Shown here one piece after another: positions 37,827-47,319 of a stretch of 64,000 bases of DNA. Origin of the DNA: JAQVCM01 sp040403095 (GTDB taxonomy: Bacteria > Bacteroidota > Bacteroidia > Flavobacteriales_D > Crocinitomicaceae); contig JBBALI010000001.1 of assembly GCA_040403095.1 (NCBI GenBank), forward strand, positions 1 to 64,000, read 5' to 3'. Every line of letters starts with the position of its first letter. The first letter of the stretch is position 1. A program made the position numbers and the translations under genes. The notes under the pieces were generated by a model. That model saw only the letters and a program-made list of their open reading frames with translations, ran no database searches and was not told where the DNA came from.

Positions 37827-39062
37827 TTACCTTGTTTTCCACAACAAACTCCCATCCCCATAACTCAAAAATCGATACTCATTTTCCAACGCAAATTGAT
37901 AAATCGCTTTCCATTCCTCACCCACGAATGCATGAATCAGTAACAATAAAGTGGATTGCGGTTGGTGAAAATTAGTCAAAATGGCGTTGACCATTTTTAA
38001 GGTGTAACCTGGCGCAATCAATAATTGGGTTTTAGTAATCAAACGATTTATATTTTTGTTTTCCATGTATTTAACCAAAGATTCTAGCGCTAGATTTACC
38101 GCAATTTCTTGTGGTAAATCGTAAGCATCCCATTGTTGAATACCAATTTCTGAAAGATCAAGTTGCTCGTACGTATGCACTTTGACACCTATCCAATACA
38201 AACTTTCCAAGGTGCGCAGCGAAGTAGTTCCCACAGCAATGAGGTTTTTGGGCAAATGCTTAGCAATTGAATTGATGGTTTCTAGTGAAACGTCGATGAA
38301 TTCTGAATGCATTTCATGTTCACCCAAAGTTTCCGTTTTTACAGGTTTGAAAGTACCTGCGCCGACATGCAATGTCACAAAAGAAGTCTTAATTCCTTTT
38401 GCTGAAAGACTTTGCAAGACATTGTCTGTGAAATGCAATCCAGCAGTTGGTGCTGCAACCGAGCCGTCGTATTTGGCGTAAATCGTTTGATACAACGCCT
38501 TGTCTTTTTCTTCCGTATCCCGATTGAGGTAAGGCGGAAGCGGAACAATTCCAGCATCGCTCAAAACTTCTGCAAAACTGATGTCTTTTCCGTCCCACGA
38601 AAATTCGATTAAGAAAGAATCAGATAAACGTTCTTTTTTGGTAGCTGAAAGCGTATATTTTTTTTGTGCTGTTTCTATTTGTAAAACAAGCGTTTCTTCC
38701 TTCCATTTTTTAGCACCACCGACCATACATTTCCATAAAACAAGGTCTTTTTGAAACATAGCGGTCGTGATATCTGAATAGTAATCGGCTGGTTCAAGAC
38801 AGAACAATTCAATTTTTCCTCCAGATAGCTTGTTGAAAATCAATCTTGCTTCTACCACCTTCGTATCATTCATAATTAACATCGTATCTGAAGGTAGAAA
38901 AGATGATAAATCGGAATAAATGGCTTGATCTGTTTTTCCATCTTTATAAATCAACAACTTGCTTGAATCTCTAGGCTCAACAGGATATTTGGCGATTTTT
39001 TCCTCAGGCAAATCATAGTTGAAATGGACCATCGAAGTGTTTTGTACGGTGTTTTTTGACAT
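37827..39062 (-). CDS. queA: S-adenosylmethionine:tRNA ribosyltransferase-isomerase
   Basis: This enzyme makes epoxyqueuosine in tRNA (queuosine pathway). The N-terminal YDLPEEKIAKYPVEPRDSSKLLIY is diagnostic, with MNDTKVVEARL, PLPPYLNRDTEEKDKALYQTIYAKYDGSVAAPTAGLHF over about residues 185-225, and the C-terminal LTNFHQPQSTLLLLIHAFVG. The protein is 411 residues, somewhat longer than the roughly 350 of proteobacteria, as is common in Bacteroidota. I use the ATG at 39062; a GTG seven codons upstream overlaps the -7 promoter element. Confidence 0.95.
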   Translation of the reverse strand: MSKNTVQNTSMVHFNYDLPEEKIAKYPVEPRDSSKLLIYKDGKTDQAIYSDLSSFLPSDTMLIMNDTKVVEARLIFNKLSGGKIELFCLEPADYYSDITTAMFQKDLVLWKCMVGGAKKWKEETLVLQIETAQKKYTLSATKKERLSDSFLIEFSWDGKDISFAEVLSDAGIVPLPPYLNRDTEEKDKALYQTIYAKYDGSVAAPTAGLHFTDNVLQSLSAKGIKTSFVTLHVGAGTFKPVKTETLGEHEMHSEFIDVSLETINSIAKHLPKNLIAVGTTSLRTLESLYWIGVKVHTYEQLDLSEIGIQQWDAYDLPQEIAVNLALESLVKYMENKNINRLITKTQLLIAPGYTLKMVNAILTNFHQPQSTLLLLIHAFVGEEWKAIYQFALENEYRFLSYGDGSLLWKTR

Positions 39063-39082
39063 AATAAATTTATTCCGGTGCA

Positions 39083-39113
39083 CAAAAGTACGATTGAAAA
39101 GAGATTACTCCAA
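39083..39113 (-). promoter_or_regulatory. Promoter of queA
   Basis: Minus-strand TTG (39113-39111), a 20-nt spacer and TACTTTTG (39090-39083), 21 nt before the ATG. It rules out translation from the upstream GTG. Confidence 0.6.
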
Positions 39114-39214
39114 TAGGTTGCTTGACAATGAAATCAACTGTAGCAATTATAAACTTCTTTTATTCATTGAAAAATTAACTAAACAATTTCCATAAATTTA
39201 CGCTCAACTTAGAA

Positions 39215-40375
39215 ATGAAGACAATGAAAAAAGATATGAAATTCGGTACAAAAGCCATCCATGCAGGTGCGCATCCAGATCCAACTACAGGTGCAATCAT
39301 GACTCCTATTTTCCAAACTTCCACCTATGTGCAAGAATCGCCAGGTGTAAATAAGGGTTTTGGATATGCGCGTGGGAAAAATCCTACACGTGAAGCTTTG
39401 CAAGAAAACATTGCTGCTTTGGAAAATGGAAAACATTGCGTTTGTTTTTCAAGTGGAATGGGCGCTACGGATGCTGTAATTAGAACTTTGCGTCCTGGTG
39501 ATGAAGTAATCACTGGCGACGATCTGTATGGTGGTTCTTACCGTTTATTTACCAAAATTTACGAACCATACGGAATCAAATTTCATTTCGTGAATTTAAC
39601 AGATGCTTCTAACATTGAGCAATATATCAATGAGAATACCAAAATGATTTGGGCTGAAACGCCAACCAATCCAACGATGCAAATTATTGACATCGAAGCG
39701 TGTTCAAAAATTGCCAAAGCACATAATTTAACTTTGGTTGTGGACAATACTTTTGCTTCTCCTTATTTGCAAAATCCTTTGAATTTAGGCGCTGATATCG
39801 TGATGCATTCTGTTACCAAATACCTTGGTGGACACAGTGATGTGGTGATGGGCGCATTGATTACAAACAGTGATGAATGGCATGAAAAATTATATTTTAT
39901 CTTGAATTCATGTGGCGCAAACCCTGGTCCGATGGACAGCTTTTTGGTGATGCGTGGAATCAAAACGTTGCATTTGCGCATGGAAAGACATTGTTTCAAC
40001 GGAAGAAAAGTGGCTGAATATTTGAAAAATCACCCAAAAATTGAAAAAGTATATTGGCCAGGTTTTCCTGAGCATCCAAATCATGAAATTGCTAAAAAAC
40101 AAATGCGTGATTTTGGTGGAATGATTTCTATCGTTTTAAAAGATACTTCAATCGAAAATACTTTCAAAGTGGCTTCATCATTCCACGTTTTCTCTTTGGC
40201 GGAATCATTGGGTGGCGTTGAATCTTTGATCAATCATCCAGCGACAATGACGCACGCATCAATACCAAAAGCTGAAAGAGAAAAAGCAGGCGTTGTTGAT
40301 AATTTATTGCGTTTAAGTGTTGGTGTGGAAGACATCGAAGATATCTTGGCGGACATCGAACAAGCATTGGCATAA
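39215..40375 (+). CDS. metB: Cystathionine gamma-synthase/lyase-type PLP enzyme
   Basis: This Cys/Met-metabolism enzyme uses pyridoxal phosphate. The order of motifs is GTKAIHAGAHPDPTTGA, TYVQESPG..KGFGYARGKNPTREAL, CFSSGMGATDAV, WAETPTNPTMQ, VVDNTFASPYLQNP, and the Schiff-base Lys in HSVTKYLGGHSDVV, with a C-terminal FSLAESLGGVESL and RLSVGVEDIEDI. The 386 residues fit cystathionine gamma-synthase, but gamma-lyase is hard to separate by eye, so the symbol is a best guess. Several ATGs cluster at the start; 39215 is the first. The SDR gene starts immediately at its stop. Confidence 0.88.
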   Translation: MKTMKKDMKFGTKAIHAGAHPDPTTGAIMTPIFQTSTYVQESPGVNKGFGYARGKNPTREALQENIAALENGKHCVCFSSGMGATDAVIRTLRPGDEVITGDDLYGGSYRLFTKIYEPYGIKFHFVNLTDASNIEQYINENTKMIWAETPTNPTMQIIDIEACSKIAKAHNLTLVVDNTFASPYLQNPLNLGADIVMHSVTKYLGGHSDVVMGALITNSDEWHEKLYFILNSCGANPGPMDSFLVMRGIKTLHLRMERHCFNGRKVAEYLKNHPKIEKVYWPGFPEHPNHEIAKKQMRDFGGMISIVLKDTSIENTFKVASSFHVFSLAESLGGVESLINHPATMTHASIPKAEREKAGVVDNLLRLSVGVEDIEDILADIEQALA

Positions 40376-41089
40376 ATGTCAAAAACATACATCATCACAG
40401 GCGTTTCGAGAGGAATTGGGAAAGTATTGGCAGAACATTTTCTCTCGAAAAACCATTCTGTTATTGGCATTGGTCGATCCCATTCAATTCACAATCCAAA
40501 CTTCCATTTTATTGAATTGGATTTGTTAGATTCTGCTGCGATTCAACAATTGCAAATTCCACCGATTGAAAGCAAAGGAATCGTTTTGATTAATAACGCT
40601 GGAATTATTGGAAATATCGAACGAATTTCTTCGATGAAAGAAGATTGCATCAGTGAAATTATGCAAGTAAATGTAATTGCACCCATTCAATTAACACGAA
40701 AAATCAGCAAATTTTGCGAAAATGAAAAGCAGTTTACGCTAGTGAACATCAGTTCTGGAGCAGGAAAAAGACCAATTCCATCTTGGGCTGGATATTGTGC
40801 TTCAAAAGCAGCTATTGATTTGTTTTCTCAAACTTTTTTGTCGGAAGAACGTGAATTGGGAAAAGCGACGAAAGTTTATTCAGTATCACCAGGTGTAATT
40901 GATACAGACATGCAAATTCAAATTCGTTCAACCAATAAAAACGCATTTTCGAGCTTGGAAAATTTTCAAAATTTGAAGACGGATAACAAATTAGAAACAC
41001 CACAGAGAATTGCTTTGAAATTGGATAAATTATTAAGTATTCCTTATTCCGATGAAGTTTTGTTCTCTTTAAATGACATTATTATTTAG
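40376..41089 (+). CDS. Short-chain dehydrogenase/reductase (benzil/sepiapterin reductase-like)
   Basis: This 237-residue Rossmann-fold oxidoreductase has the cofactor motif ITGVSRGIGKVLAEHF (TGxxxGIG), the NNAG motif as INNAGIIG, the active-site Ser in NISSGAG and the catalytic YxxxK as YCASKAA. The overall pattern is close to YueD-type benzil reductases and sepiapterin reductases. The substrate is unknown. Its ATG directly abuts the stop codon of the PLP enzyme (TAAATG), so the two are translated from one mRNA; a functional link is not established. Confidence 0.85.
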   Translation: MSKTYIITGVSRGIGKVLAEHFLSKNHSVIGIGRSHSIHNPNFHFIELDLLDSAAIQQLQIPPIESKGIVLINNAGIIGNIERISSMKEDCISEIMQVNVIAPIQLTRKISKFCENEKQFTLVNISSGAGKRPIPSWAGYCASKAAIDLFSQTFLSEERELGKATKVYSVSPGVIDTDMQIQIRSTNKNAFSSLENFQNLKTDNKLETPQRIALKLDKLLSIPYSDEVLFSLNDIII

Positions 41090-41198
41090 AATGATTTTAC
41101 CGTTCAATCAATAAAAATACCATTTAACCAATATTTCTTTCATATTTTTAAACCTTTTTGTAACTTGTGGCGTTCTAAATAAACTCAAAAAATAAACT

Positions 41199-43370
41199 AT
41201 GAAAACAATTTTGGATAAATTTCGATTTGCAATTATCGGAATTAGCCTTTTCTCCTCATTCTCTATGTTTGCTCAAAAACAAACGATTGACTTGTCAAAT
41301 ACAAGAGATGGTGAAACGGTAGAATACTGCACCACTCACAAAAAAATGCATGCTCTGATGGCAAATCCTGGGTTCTCCACCCAGTATGCGATTGACCAAG
41401 CGCAAATGCTACAAATCGAGCAAGATCTAGCTGCAAATCCCCCACAACAGCGAGTAATTTATAAAATCCCAGTGGTTTTTCATGTGCTTCACAATGGAGG
41501 CATCGAAAATATTTCAAAAGAACAAATCATGGACGCACTAGCGATCTTAAATCGTGATTATAGATTACAAAATACTGACGCGTTGAATGTTCATGCAGAT
41601 TTCAAAGCGAGTAACCCTGCGGCTACATGTGTTCCAACTGATGTTGAAATTGAATTTGTTTTGGCAACGAAAGCACCTAATGGAACTTGTTTTAGCGGAA
41701 TCACAAGAACTCAAAATGCTTTGAGTTTAAATGGTGCTGATGGTGGTAATCAAGTTGATGCAATTGTAAGTGGTAATGATGTGTACAACGGTCAATGGCC
41801 AGGAAACAAATACATGAATATTTTTATTTGTGCTGAAATTGGCGGTGCAGCAGGCTATACATTCAACCCAGGTGGATGGAGCGCAACTTCCATGCAAAAT
41901 GGTATTTGGATCTTACATAATTACACTGGTTCAATTGGAACTGGTTCAGTAACTGGTTCAAGAGCATTGACACATGAAGTTGGTCACTGGTTAAATCTTT
42001 CACATACTTGGGGAGGAAATAACGACCCAGGTGTTGCTTGTGGTTCTGATCAAGTTGCTGACACACCAGAAACTAGAGGAGTTACTTCTTGTGCTTTGAA
42101 TGAAAATTTCTGCGGTCCAAGAGCTAACGTTGAAAACTACATGGACTACTCATATTGTTCAAAAATGTTCTCTGCTGGTCAAGTTGCTAGAATGCGTGCA
42201 GCAATTACAACTTCTAGTACTGGAAGAGCGAATCTAATTTCTGCTTCAAACTTAGCAGCTGTTGGAGCAGATGGAAATACATACCTTTGCCAAGCTAAAT
42301 TTACGGTTCCTAAACAAGTAATTTGCGTTGGAGATGCATTACAATTTACAGATGAGTCTTACAATGCTGCTTCAGGCTGGTCTTGGACTTTCACAGGAGG
42401 AACTCCAGCAACTTCAACTTCACAAAACCCTTTAGTTACCTATTCAACTCCTGGAAACTATACAGTTGTTTTAACAGCAACTGATGGAACAAATTCAGAT
42501 GTTGAAACTAGAACTTCTTATATCACTGTTTTGCCTGCAGGAATATCGATTCCATTCTTTGAAAGTTTTGAAACTTACAATCAAACATCAGATATTACTG
42601 GTTATACAATTGATAATTCTGCATCTGCAACTTCAACATGGAATTTAACAAATACTGCTGGAGCAACTGGATCAAAAAGTATGAAACTGGGTAACTTTAC
42701 ACAATCAGGAACAAACTACGATGAATTAATTTCATCTCCTGTTAACTTGTCTACAATTACATCAGCAACAAGCGTTACATTGTCTTTCAAATATGCATAC
42801 CGTAAAAAAGCATCTACAAACAGTGAAATTTTGAAAGTCTTCTTAACAGCTGATTGTGGTGATACGTGGCAACAAAGAAAAACAATCACTGGAACAAGTT
42901 TGTCTTCTTTGACAGAAACGGCTGATTGGACTCCAACTTCAGCTGATTGGATTACTGTTCACATGACCAACGTAACATCTCAATACTGGAATGAAAATTT
43001 TAGATATAAATTTAGATTTGATGCAACTGGTGGAAACAATGTTTTCTTAGATGATATCAATATTTACGCTGGTCCTCCATCAAGTGTAAACGTTCTTGGA
43101 ATTGAAGAGCAAATTGCAGTTGAAGGTCTATCCGTTTTCCCAAACCCTACTGAAGGAGAATTGAATGTAACTTTCAATGTCGTTTCTCCAAAAGCGATGT
43201 CGTTTGTTGTCACAGATGTATTAGGAAAAACAATTCAAACACAAAACATTCAAGCTGCAACAGGCGCAAATGCCGTGATTCTCTCAACACAAGGAATTGC
43301 TTCAGGAATGTACTTATTGCAAATCGGTGATGGTAGCAACAAACAAGTTGTTCAATTCATGGTGAAATAA
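41199..43370 (+). CDS. T9SS-exported M43 (pappalysin-type) zinc metalloprotease
   Basis: This 723-residue secreted protease begins with a signal peptide (hydrophobic core FAIIGISLFSSFSMFAQ). The metzincin motif HEVGHWLNLSHTWGG (HExxHxxxxxHxxG, about residue 259) and the region with CGSDQVADTPETRG and MDYSYC match MEROPS M43 (cytophagalysin group). A PKD domain (about 370-445, GWSWTFTGGTPATST) and a jelly-roll-like domain follow, then the T9SS sorting domain (VFPNPTEGELNVTF, GMYLLQIG, VQFMVK). It would act outside the cell in protein degradation. A strong terminator follows. Confidence 0.93.
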   Translation: MKTILDKFRFAIIGISLFSSFSMFAQKQTIDLSNTRDGETVEYCTTHKKMHALMANPGFSTQYAIDQAQMLQIEQDLAANPPQQRVIYKIPVVFHVLHNGGIENISKEQIMDALAILNRDYRLQNTDALNVHADFKASNPAATCVPTDVEIEFVLATKAPNGTCFSGITRTQNALSLNGADGGNQVDAIVSGNDVYNGQWPGNKYMNIFICAEIGGAAGYTFNPGGWSATSMQNGIWILHNYTGSIGTGSVTGSRALTHEVGHWLNLSHTWGGNNDPGVACGSDQVADTPETRGVTSCALNENFCGPRANVENYMDYSYCSKMFSAGQVARMRAAITTSSTGRANLISASNLAAVGADGNTYLCQAKFTVPKQVICVGDALQFTDESYNAASGWSWTFTGGTPATSTSQNPLVTYSTPGNYTVVLTATDGTNSDVETRTSYITVLPAGISIPFFESFETYNQTSDITGYTIDNSASATSTWNLTNTAGATGSKSMKLGNFTQSGTNYDELISSPVNLSTITSATSVTLSFKYAYRKKASTNSEILKVFLTADCGDTWQQRKTITGTSLSSLTETADWTPTSADWITVHMTNVTSQYWNENFRYKFRFDATGGNNVFLDDINIYAGPPSSVNVLGIEEQIAVEGLSVFPNPTEGELNVTFNVVSPKAMSFVVTDVLGKTIQTQNIQAATGANAVILSTQGIASGMYLLQIGDGSNKQVVQFMVK

Positions 43371-43382
43371 GCAAGCCTTATT

Positions 43383-43424
43383 AAAAAAATCCCTGAATGA
43401 AAATTTCATTCAGGGATTTTTTTT
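43383..43424. terminator. Bidirectional terminator after the M43 protease
   Basis: An 11-bp core stem (TCCCTGAATGA with TCATTCAGGGA) is flanked by seven A on one side and eight T on the other, so it functions on both strands. It lies 12 nt after the protease stop codon. Confidence 0.9.
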
Positions 43425-43516
43425 GGATTTTTGGATCGTTATATTATTGGATGAAGCGATCAACTGAATTACTTTAATCAATCTGTCCAAAAATCTAATT
43501 ATCCAATCATCTATCA
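43425..43516. repeat. Inverted pair of octamer arrays
   Basis: GGAT-type units begin at 43425, 43433, 43449 and 43457 (the one at 43441 is degenerate), period 8. ATCY-type units begin at 43493, 43501 and 43509 (degenerate GTCC at 43485), also period 8. The right array is the reverse complement motif of the left. It sits directly after the terminator and next to a minus-strand gene ending at 43517. Confidence 0.6.
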
Positions 43517-44155
43517 CTAAAAATTCATTTCCAATAACACCTTTTTAGATACGTATTTCTTCAATTTGGGATCATAGATTTTTCGCATTTCATAAACAAA
43601 AGCAGTTTTTTTTCCTTTTAATTTTATTGGATTTTCAAGATAATCTTGATCCATTGTAATTTCTTCAATCCAAAGTAAATTAACTGTTTCTCCACTATCT
43701 GTCTTAATTCCAATTACACAAGGAAATCCTGTCGCTTGAATAGAAATAATGGTTCCATCATCTGCAATTCGTTCAAGTGAATTATTGTCTTTAGATAATT
43801 CGTCAATTGCCAAATCTTGAAAATCTTTGTCTTCACCCAACAATTTCATCGTCATTTCAGCAAATTTAGGACAATCATAAACCATTTTTTCACCGATTTT
43901 TTCACCAATCATTTCCATAGATTTCATCAAATCTTTTTCGGAGATTCCAAATTCTATTTTCAATTCTTGCAAATTGTCTCCTAGGTTTGGAGAGACACAT
44001 TTAACAATCAATGACATAAATTCATCATAATTTTTTACTCCTGTTTTTTCTTTATTTAGACAATTACAAGATTTATCAACTACTATTTTAGAAGCTTTTT
44101 GCGCCACTATACTACCTGTCAATAGGCACAATGTAAGCATTAGGAAAAATTTCAT
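43517..44155 (-). CDS. Exported hypothetical protein with Cys-rich N-terminus
   Basis: This 212-residue protein has a signal peptide (about 1-18, LCLLTGSIVAQ), then KSCNCLNKEKTGVKNYDEFMSLIVKCVSPN, whose cysteine spacing recurs in Bacteroidota exported proteins of unknown role (memory of the pattern, not a search). The centre is helical and the C-terminus has a strand-rich segment (TVNLLWIEEITMDQDYLENP). No enzymatic motif is evident. It has a good promoter at 44178-44208. Confidence 0.7.
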   Translation of the reverse strand: MKFFLMLTLCLLTGSIVAQKASKIVVDKSCNCLNKEKTGVKNYDEFMSLIVKCVSPNLGDNLQELKIEFGISEKDLMKSMEMIGEKIGEKMVYDCPKFAEMTMKLLGEDKDFQDLAIDELSKDNNSLERIADDGTIISIQATGFPCVIGIKTDSGETVNLLWIEEITMDQDYLENPIKLKGKKTAFVYEMRKIYDPKLKKYVSKKVLLEMNF

Positions 44156-44177
44156 TTTTTTATTTTTAGAATCTGTA

Positions 44178-44208
44178 CAAACTTAATCGAAAAAAAGGAA
44201 GTCATCAA
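44178..44208 (-). promoter_or_regulatory. Promoter of the 212-residue exported protein
   Basis: Minus-strand TTG (44208-44206), a 20-nt spacer and TAAGTTTG (44185-44178), about 23 nt before the ATG. Confidence 0.6.
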
Positions 44209-44394
44209 AAAATAGTTTTGTTCCTTGATAAAAAAAATAATTTTTTAAAATAAATTAAAAATAGTCAATCTGCTTAAAGGCAACAAGTAAGATAAATTAT
44301 AATTATTTAAACTATAATTATTGACCGATTTTTGAAAATGAGATTCCAACCTAACCTAAAAATAGGACGTTTGACAACTAAACTTATAGAAATT

Positions 44395-47316
44395 ATGTTA
44401 AAAATTTACATCAAGGTACTAATTTTAATCCTTTTTTCAACAAGCTCCAGTTTTTCACAATGGGTGAATAGATACAATGGGCAGGGAGATTTTAGTGATA
44501 AATACAATGCTGTTGTTACAGATCTAAATAACAATATTTTTATTGCAGGCTCAACCGTAAATACTTCGGTTAATAGCGACATTTTACTTGTTAAGTTGAA
44601 TGCAAACGGTGATACTGTTTGGACCAATGTCTATAACGGACCAGGAAATGGAATTGATGAAGCTACGGCTATCTTCTTAGACAACAATTCAAATATCTAC
44701 ATTACCGGTTTCCAGAGAGGAAGCAATACTGGGACAGATATGGTTACTATAAAATACAACAGTGCTGGAGTTATTCAATGGGTAAATCCATATTTGTCAA
44801 ATATCAATTCTGACCAAACTGACAGGGGAAACTCTATTATTGTTGATGCTGCTGGAAATGTTTACGTAACAGGTCAAACAGATAGTGATCCTACGATTGT
44901 AAATAATGACGATTACATTACAATTAAGTATAATGCAAGTGGAGTTCAGCAATGGAGTAAATTGTTTAATGGTTCTGGTAATGGAACTGATAGAACAGTG
45001 AAAATTCTTTTAGACGCAACAAATAATCCAATAATTACAGGTCGTTCATTCAATGGCTCAGAGGATGATTATATTACTATCAAATACAATGGTACAACTG
45101 GTGCACAAACTTGGTTACAAACTGTAGACCGAACGCATTATGACAGACCAACAGACATGGTCATTAATTCAACTAATGGAAATATTTATATTACAGGAAG
45201 ATCTAAAAACATTACTTATGATTATCTGACTGTAGCATACAGCACTGCTGGAGTTGAATTATGGCAGGCTGTTTATGATTATATTGATGATGACAGAGCT
45301 ACTGCCATTGCAATTAATGCAGCTGGTGAAATTTATGTTACAGGTCAAAGTGATTATGATATTACTGCAAATTTTAATTATGATATCACAACTCTAAAAT
45401 ATGATGCTTTAGGAAATCAACTGTGGGCCAAAACATATACAGGTGCTGCATCAAACGATGATGTTGCAACTGACATCGTAGTTGATAACGCAGGAAATGC
45501 TTTTGTTACTGGTTACACTGATACCGACGGAACACTCACAATTTCTAATGATTTTATTACTTCGGGATATACCTCTGCTGGTGCTTCCATTTTTTCAACA
45601 ACTTATTCAAACGCTGCAAATGTGAATGATATTCCTGTTGGAATTGTGTTAGACAATGCATCAAAAATCATTGTAGTTGGTTCATCAGAGTTAATTCCTC
45701 AAAAAAATGCAACCGCATTAAAATATAATTCTACTGGTGCTCAACAGTGGGCAAAATTTTACGATGGTATTGGAGATAATTCGAGCAATAGTCATGCGAT
45801 TACGGCAGATGCAAACGGAAATTCATTTGTAGCTGGTTATACAGTCGAATATGGAACTGATAGAAATTTCGCATTACAAAAAATTGATCCAAATGGAAAT
45901 ACAATTTGGATGAGAACACTAAACGGTACTTCTACAGCAAGTATTGATGATGCTTATGGAGTTGCAATTGATGCAAATGGAAATATTTTTGTTGGAGGTT
46001 TCTTGAAAAATCTGGGCCAATCATACGATTATAAAGTTGCCAAATACAACCAATTGGGAGATACTTTGTGGACACGTTCATACAATTATACCACAGCAAA
46101 TGAATCTGATAAGGCCATCGCTCTTGAATTAGATGCAAGTGGAAACGTAATTTTAACAGGTAAAAGTGATAGCGATCCAAACATCACCTCAAATGATGAT
46201 GTTCTAACTGTAAAATGGAATACAAATGGTACACTTTTATGGGCAACTCGTTTCAATGGAACAGGAAATTTAAATGATTCTCCAAAATCTATGAAAGTTT
46301 CGCCTGCAGGAAATATTTATGTGGCTGGAAAAACTTTCAATGGCACAAACAACGACTATTTACTTCTAAAATATAATTCTTCAGGCGCACAACAGTGGGT
46401 TAAAACATTTGACGGCACTGGCGCAGATGAAGCTGTAAAAGTTGCAATTGACAATAATGAAAACATTTATATAACCGGATTTAGTGCAAGTGCAACTACC
46501 TCAGATACAAACATAGTCACTATTAAATACGATGTTTCAGGTACCTTGATTTGGTCTAAAACATTTGATGGGGCTGCTAGCGGAAATGATCATGGTGAAA
46601 GCCTTGCCATTGACAATTCTGGCAATGTTGTTGTTGCGGGAACTTCAGATTCAGATGCAAATACCAATACCCTAAATAACAACATTGTAACAATAAAATA
46701 TGACGCCAGTGGAAATGAATTGTGGAATAAAATCTATGACAATCCAAATGTCCTTGATGATCAAGCTTGCGAAGTAGGAATTGATATCTTGAATAATATT
46801 TATGTTTCCGGTCAATCAGAAACAAGCGCTACACTTTCAAATTATGATTACGTTACATTAAAATATTCTCCAACTGGTGTTCAAGATTCAATTTATCACT
46901 ACAATGGCACTGGAAATACAAAAGATATTCCGAGTACAATGCTAGTAAAAGGCTTAGAAGTTTTTGTTACAGGAGGTAGTTTGAATCAAGATTTACAGCG
47001 TGATTTGGTAACTGTAAGGTATTATGGAACTGCAGATGCTGGGTTGAACGATTTAGGACAATCTGCTGGTGCACTTTTCAAGATCTATCCAAATCCATCT
47101 TCAGATTATGTGGTAATTGACTTTTCTGCAATTCAAACAAATGGAAAGAATATTTCTCTTAAAGTTTTGGACCTCAATGGAAGTGAAGTATTCTCCACCA
47201 TGATCAATAATTCTAAGATGACGTTAAACACTGAAAAACTTTCGCCAGGTGTTTATTTCGTTCAAATTGAGAACGCAAACAAGATAAGTCAAACTCAAAA
47301 ACTAGTAATACAATAG
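44395..47316 (+). CDS. T9SS-exported SBBP beta-propeller protein
   Basis: The ATG at 44395 gives a clean signal peptide (MLKIYIKVLILILFSTSS, ending SFSQ); upstream TTG/ATG codons would place 21 charged residues ahead of it. The 973-residue product is mostly SBBP-type repeats of about 50-65 residues, each with the pattern hhhTGxS....DhhThKY....G.xxW, e.g. NIYITGRSKNITYDYLTVAY and ELWNKIYDNPNVLDD. At least twelve repeats. It ends in a T9SS sorting domain (FKIYPNPSSDYVVIDF, GVYFVQIEN, KLVIQ). It is probably a surface adhesin or scaffold. The next gene starts 3 nt after its stop. Confidence 0.88.
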   Translation: MLKIYIKVLILILFSTSSSFSQWVNRYNGQGDFSDKYNAVVTDLNNNIFIAGSTVNTSVNSDILLVKLNANGDTVWTNVYNGPGNGIDEATAIFLDNNSNIYITGFQRGSNTGTDMVTIKYNSAGVIQWVNPYLSNINSDQTDRGNSIIVDAAGNVYVTGQTDSDPTIVNNDDYITIKYNASGVQQWSKLFNGSGNGTDRTVKILLDATNNPIITGRSFNGSEDDYITIKYNGTTGAQTWLQTVDRTHYDRPTDMVINSTNGNIYITGRSKNITYDYLTVAYSTAGVELWQAVYDYIDDDRATAIAINAAGEIYVTGQSDYDITANFNYDITTLKYDALGNQLWAKTYTGAASNDDVATDIVVDNAGNAFVTGYTDTDGTLTISNDFITSGYTSAGASIFSTTYSNAANVNDIPVGIVLDNASKIIVVGSSELIPQKNATALKYNSTGAQQWAKFYDGIGDNSSNSHAITADANGNSFVAGYTVEYGTDRNFALQKIDPNGNTIWMRTLNGTSTASIDDAYGVAIDANGNIFVGGFLKNLGQSYDYKVAKYNQLGDTLWTRSYNYTTANESDKAIALELDASGNVILTGKSDSDPNITSNDDVLTVKWNTNGTLLWATRFNGTGNLNDSPKSMKVSPAGNIYVAGKTFNGTNNDYLLLKYNSSGAQQWVKTFDGTGADEAVKVAIDNNENIYITGFSASATTSDTNIVTIKYDVSGTLIWSKTFDGAASGNDHGESLAIDNSGNVVVAGTSDSDANTNTLNNNIVTIKYDASGNELWNKIYDNPNVLDDQACEVGIDILNNIYVSGQSETSATLSNYDYVTLKYSPTGVQDSIYHYNGTGNTKDIPSTMLVKGLEVFVTGGSLNQDLQRDLVTVRYYGTADAGLNDLGQSAGALFKIYPNPSSDYVVIDFSAIQTNGKNISLKVLDLNGSEVFSTMINNSKMTLNTEKLSPGVYFVQIENANKISQTQKLVIQ

Positions 47317-47319
47317 AAA

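Noticed and set aside
44395..47316. Repeated DNA in the SBBP gene considered as a CRISPR-like or tandem DNA repeat
   Set aside because: Similarity is at the protein level only, with units of unequal length and in-frame; there are no constant DNA repeats with unique spacers.
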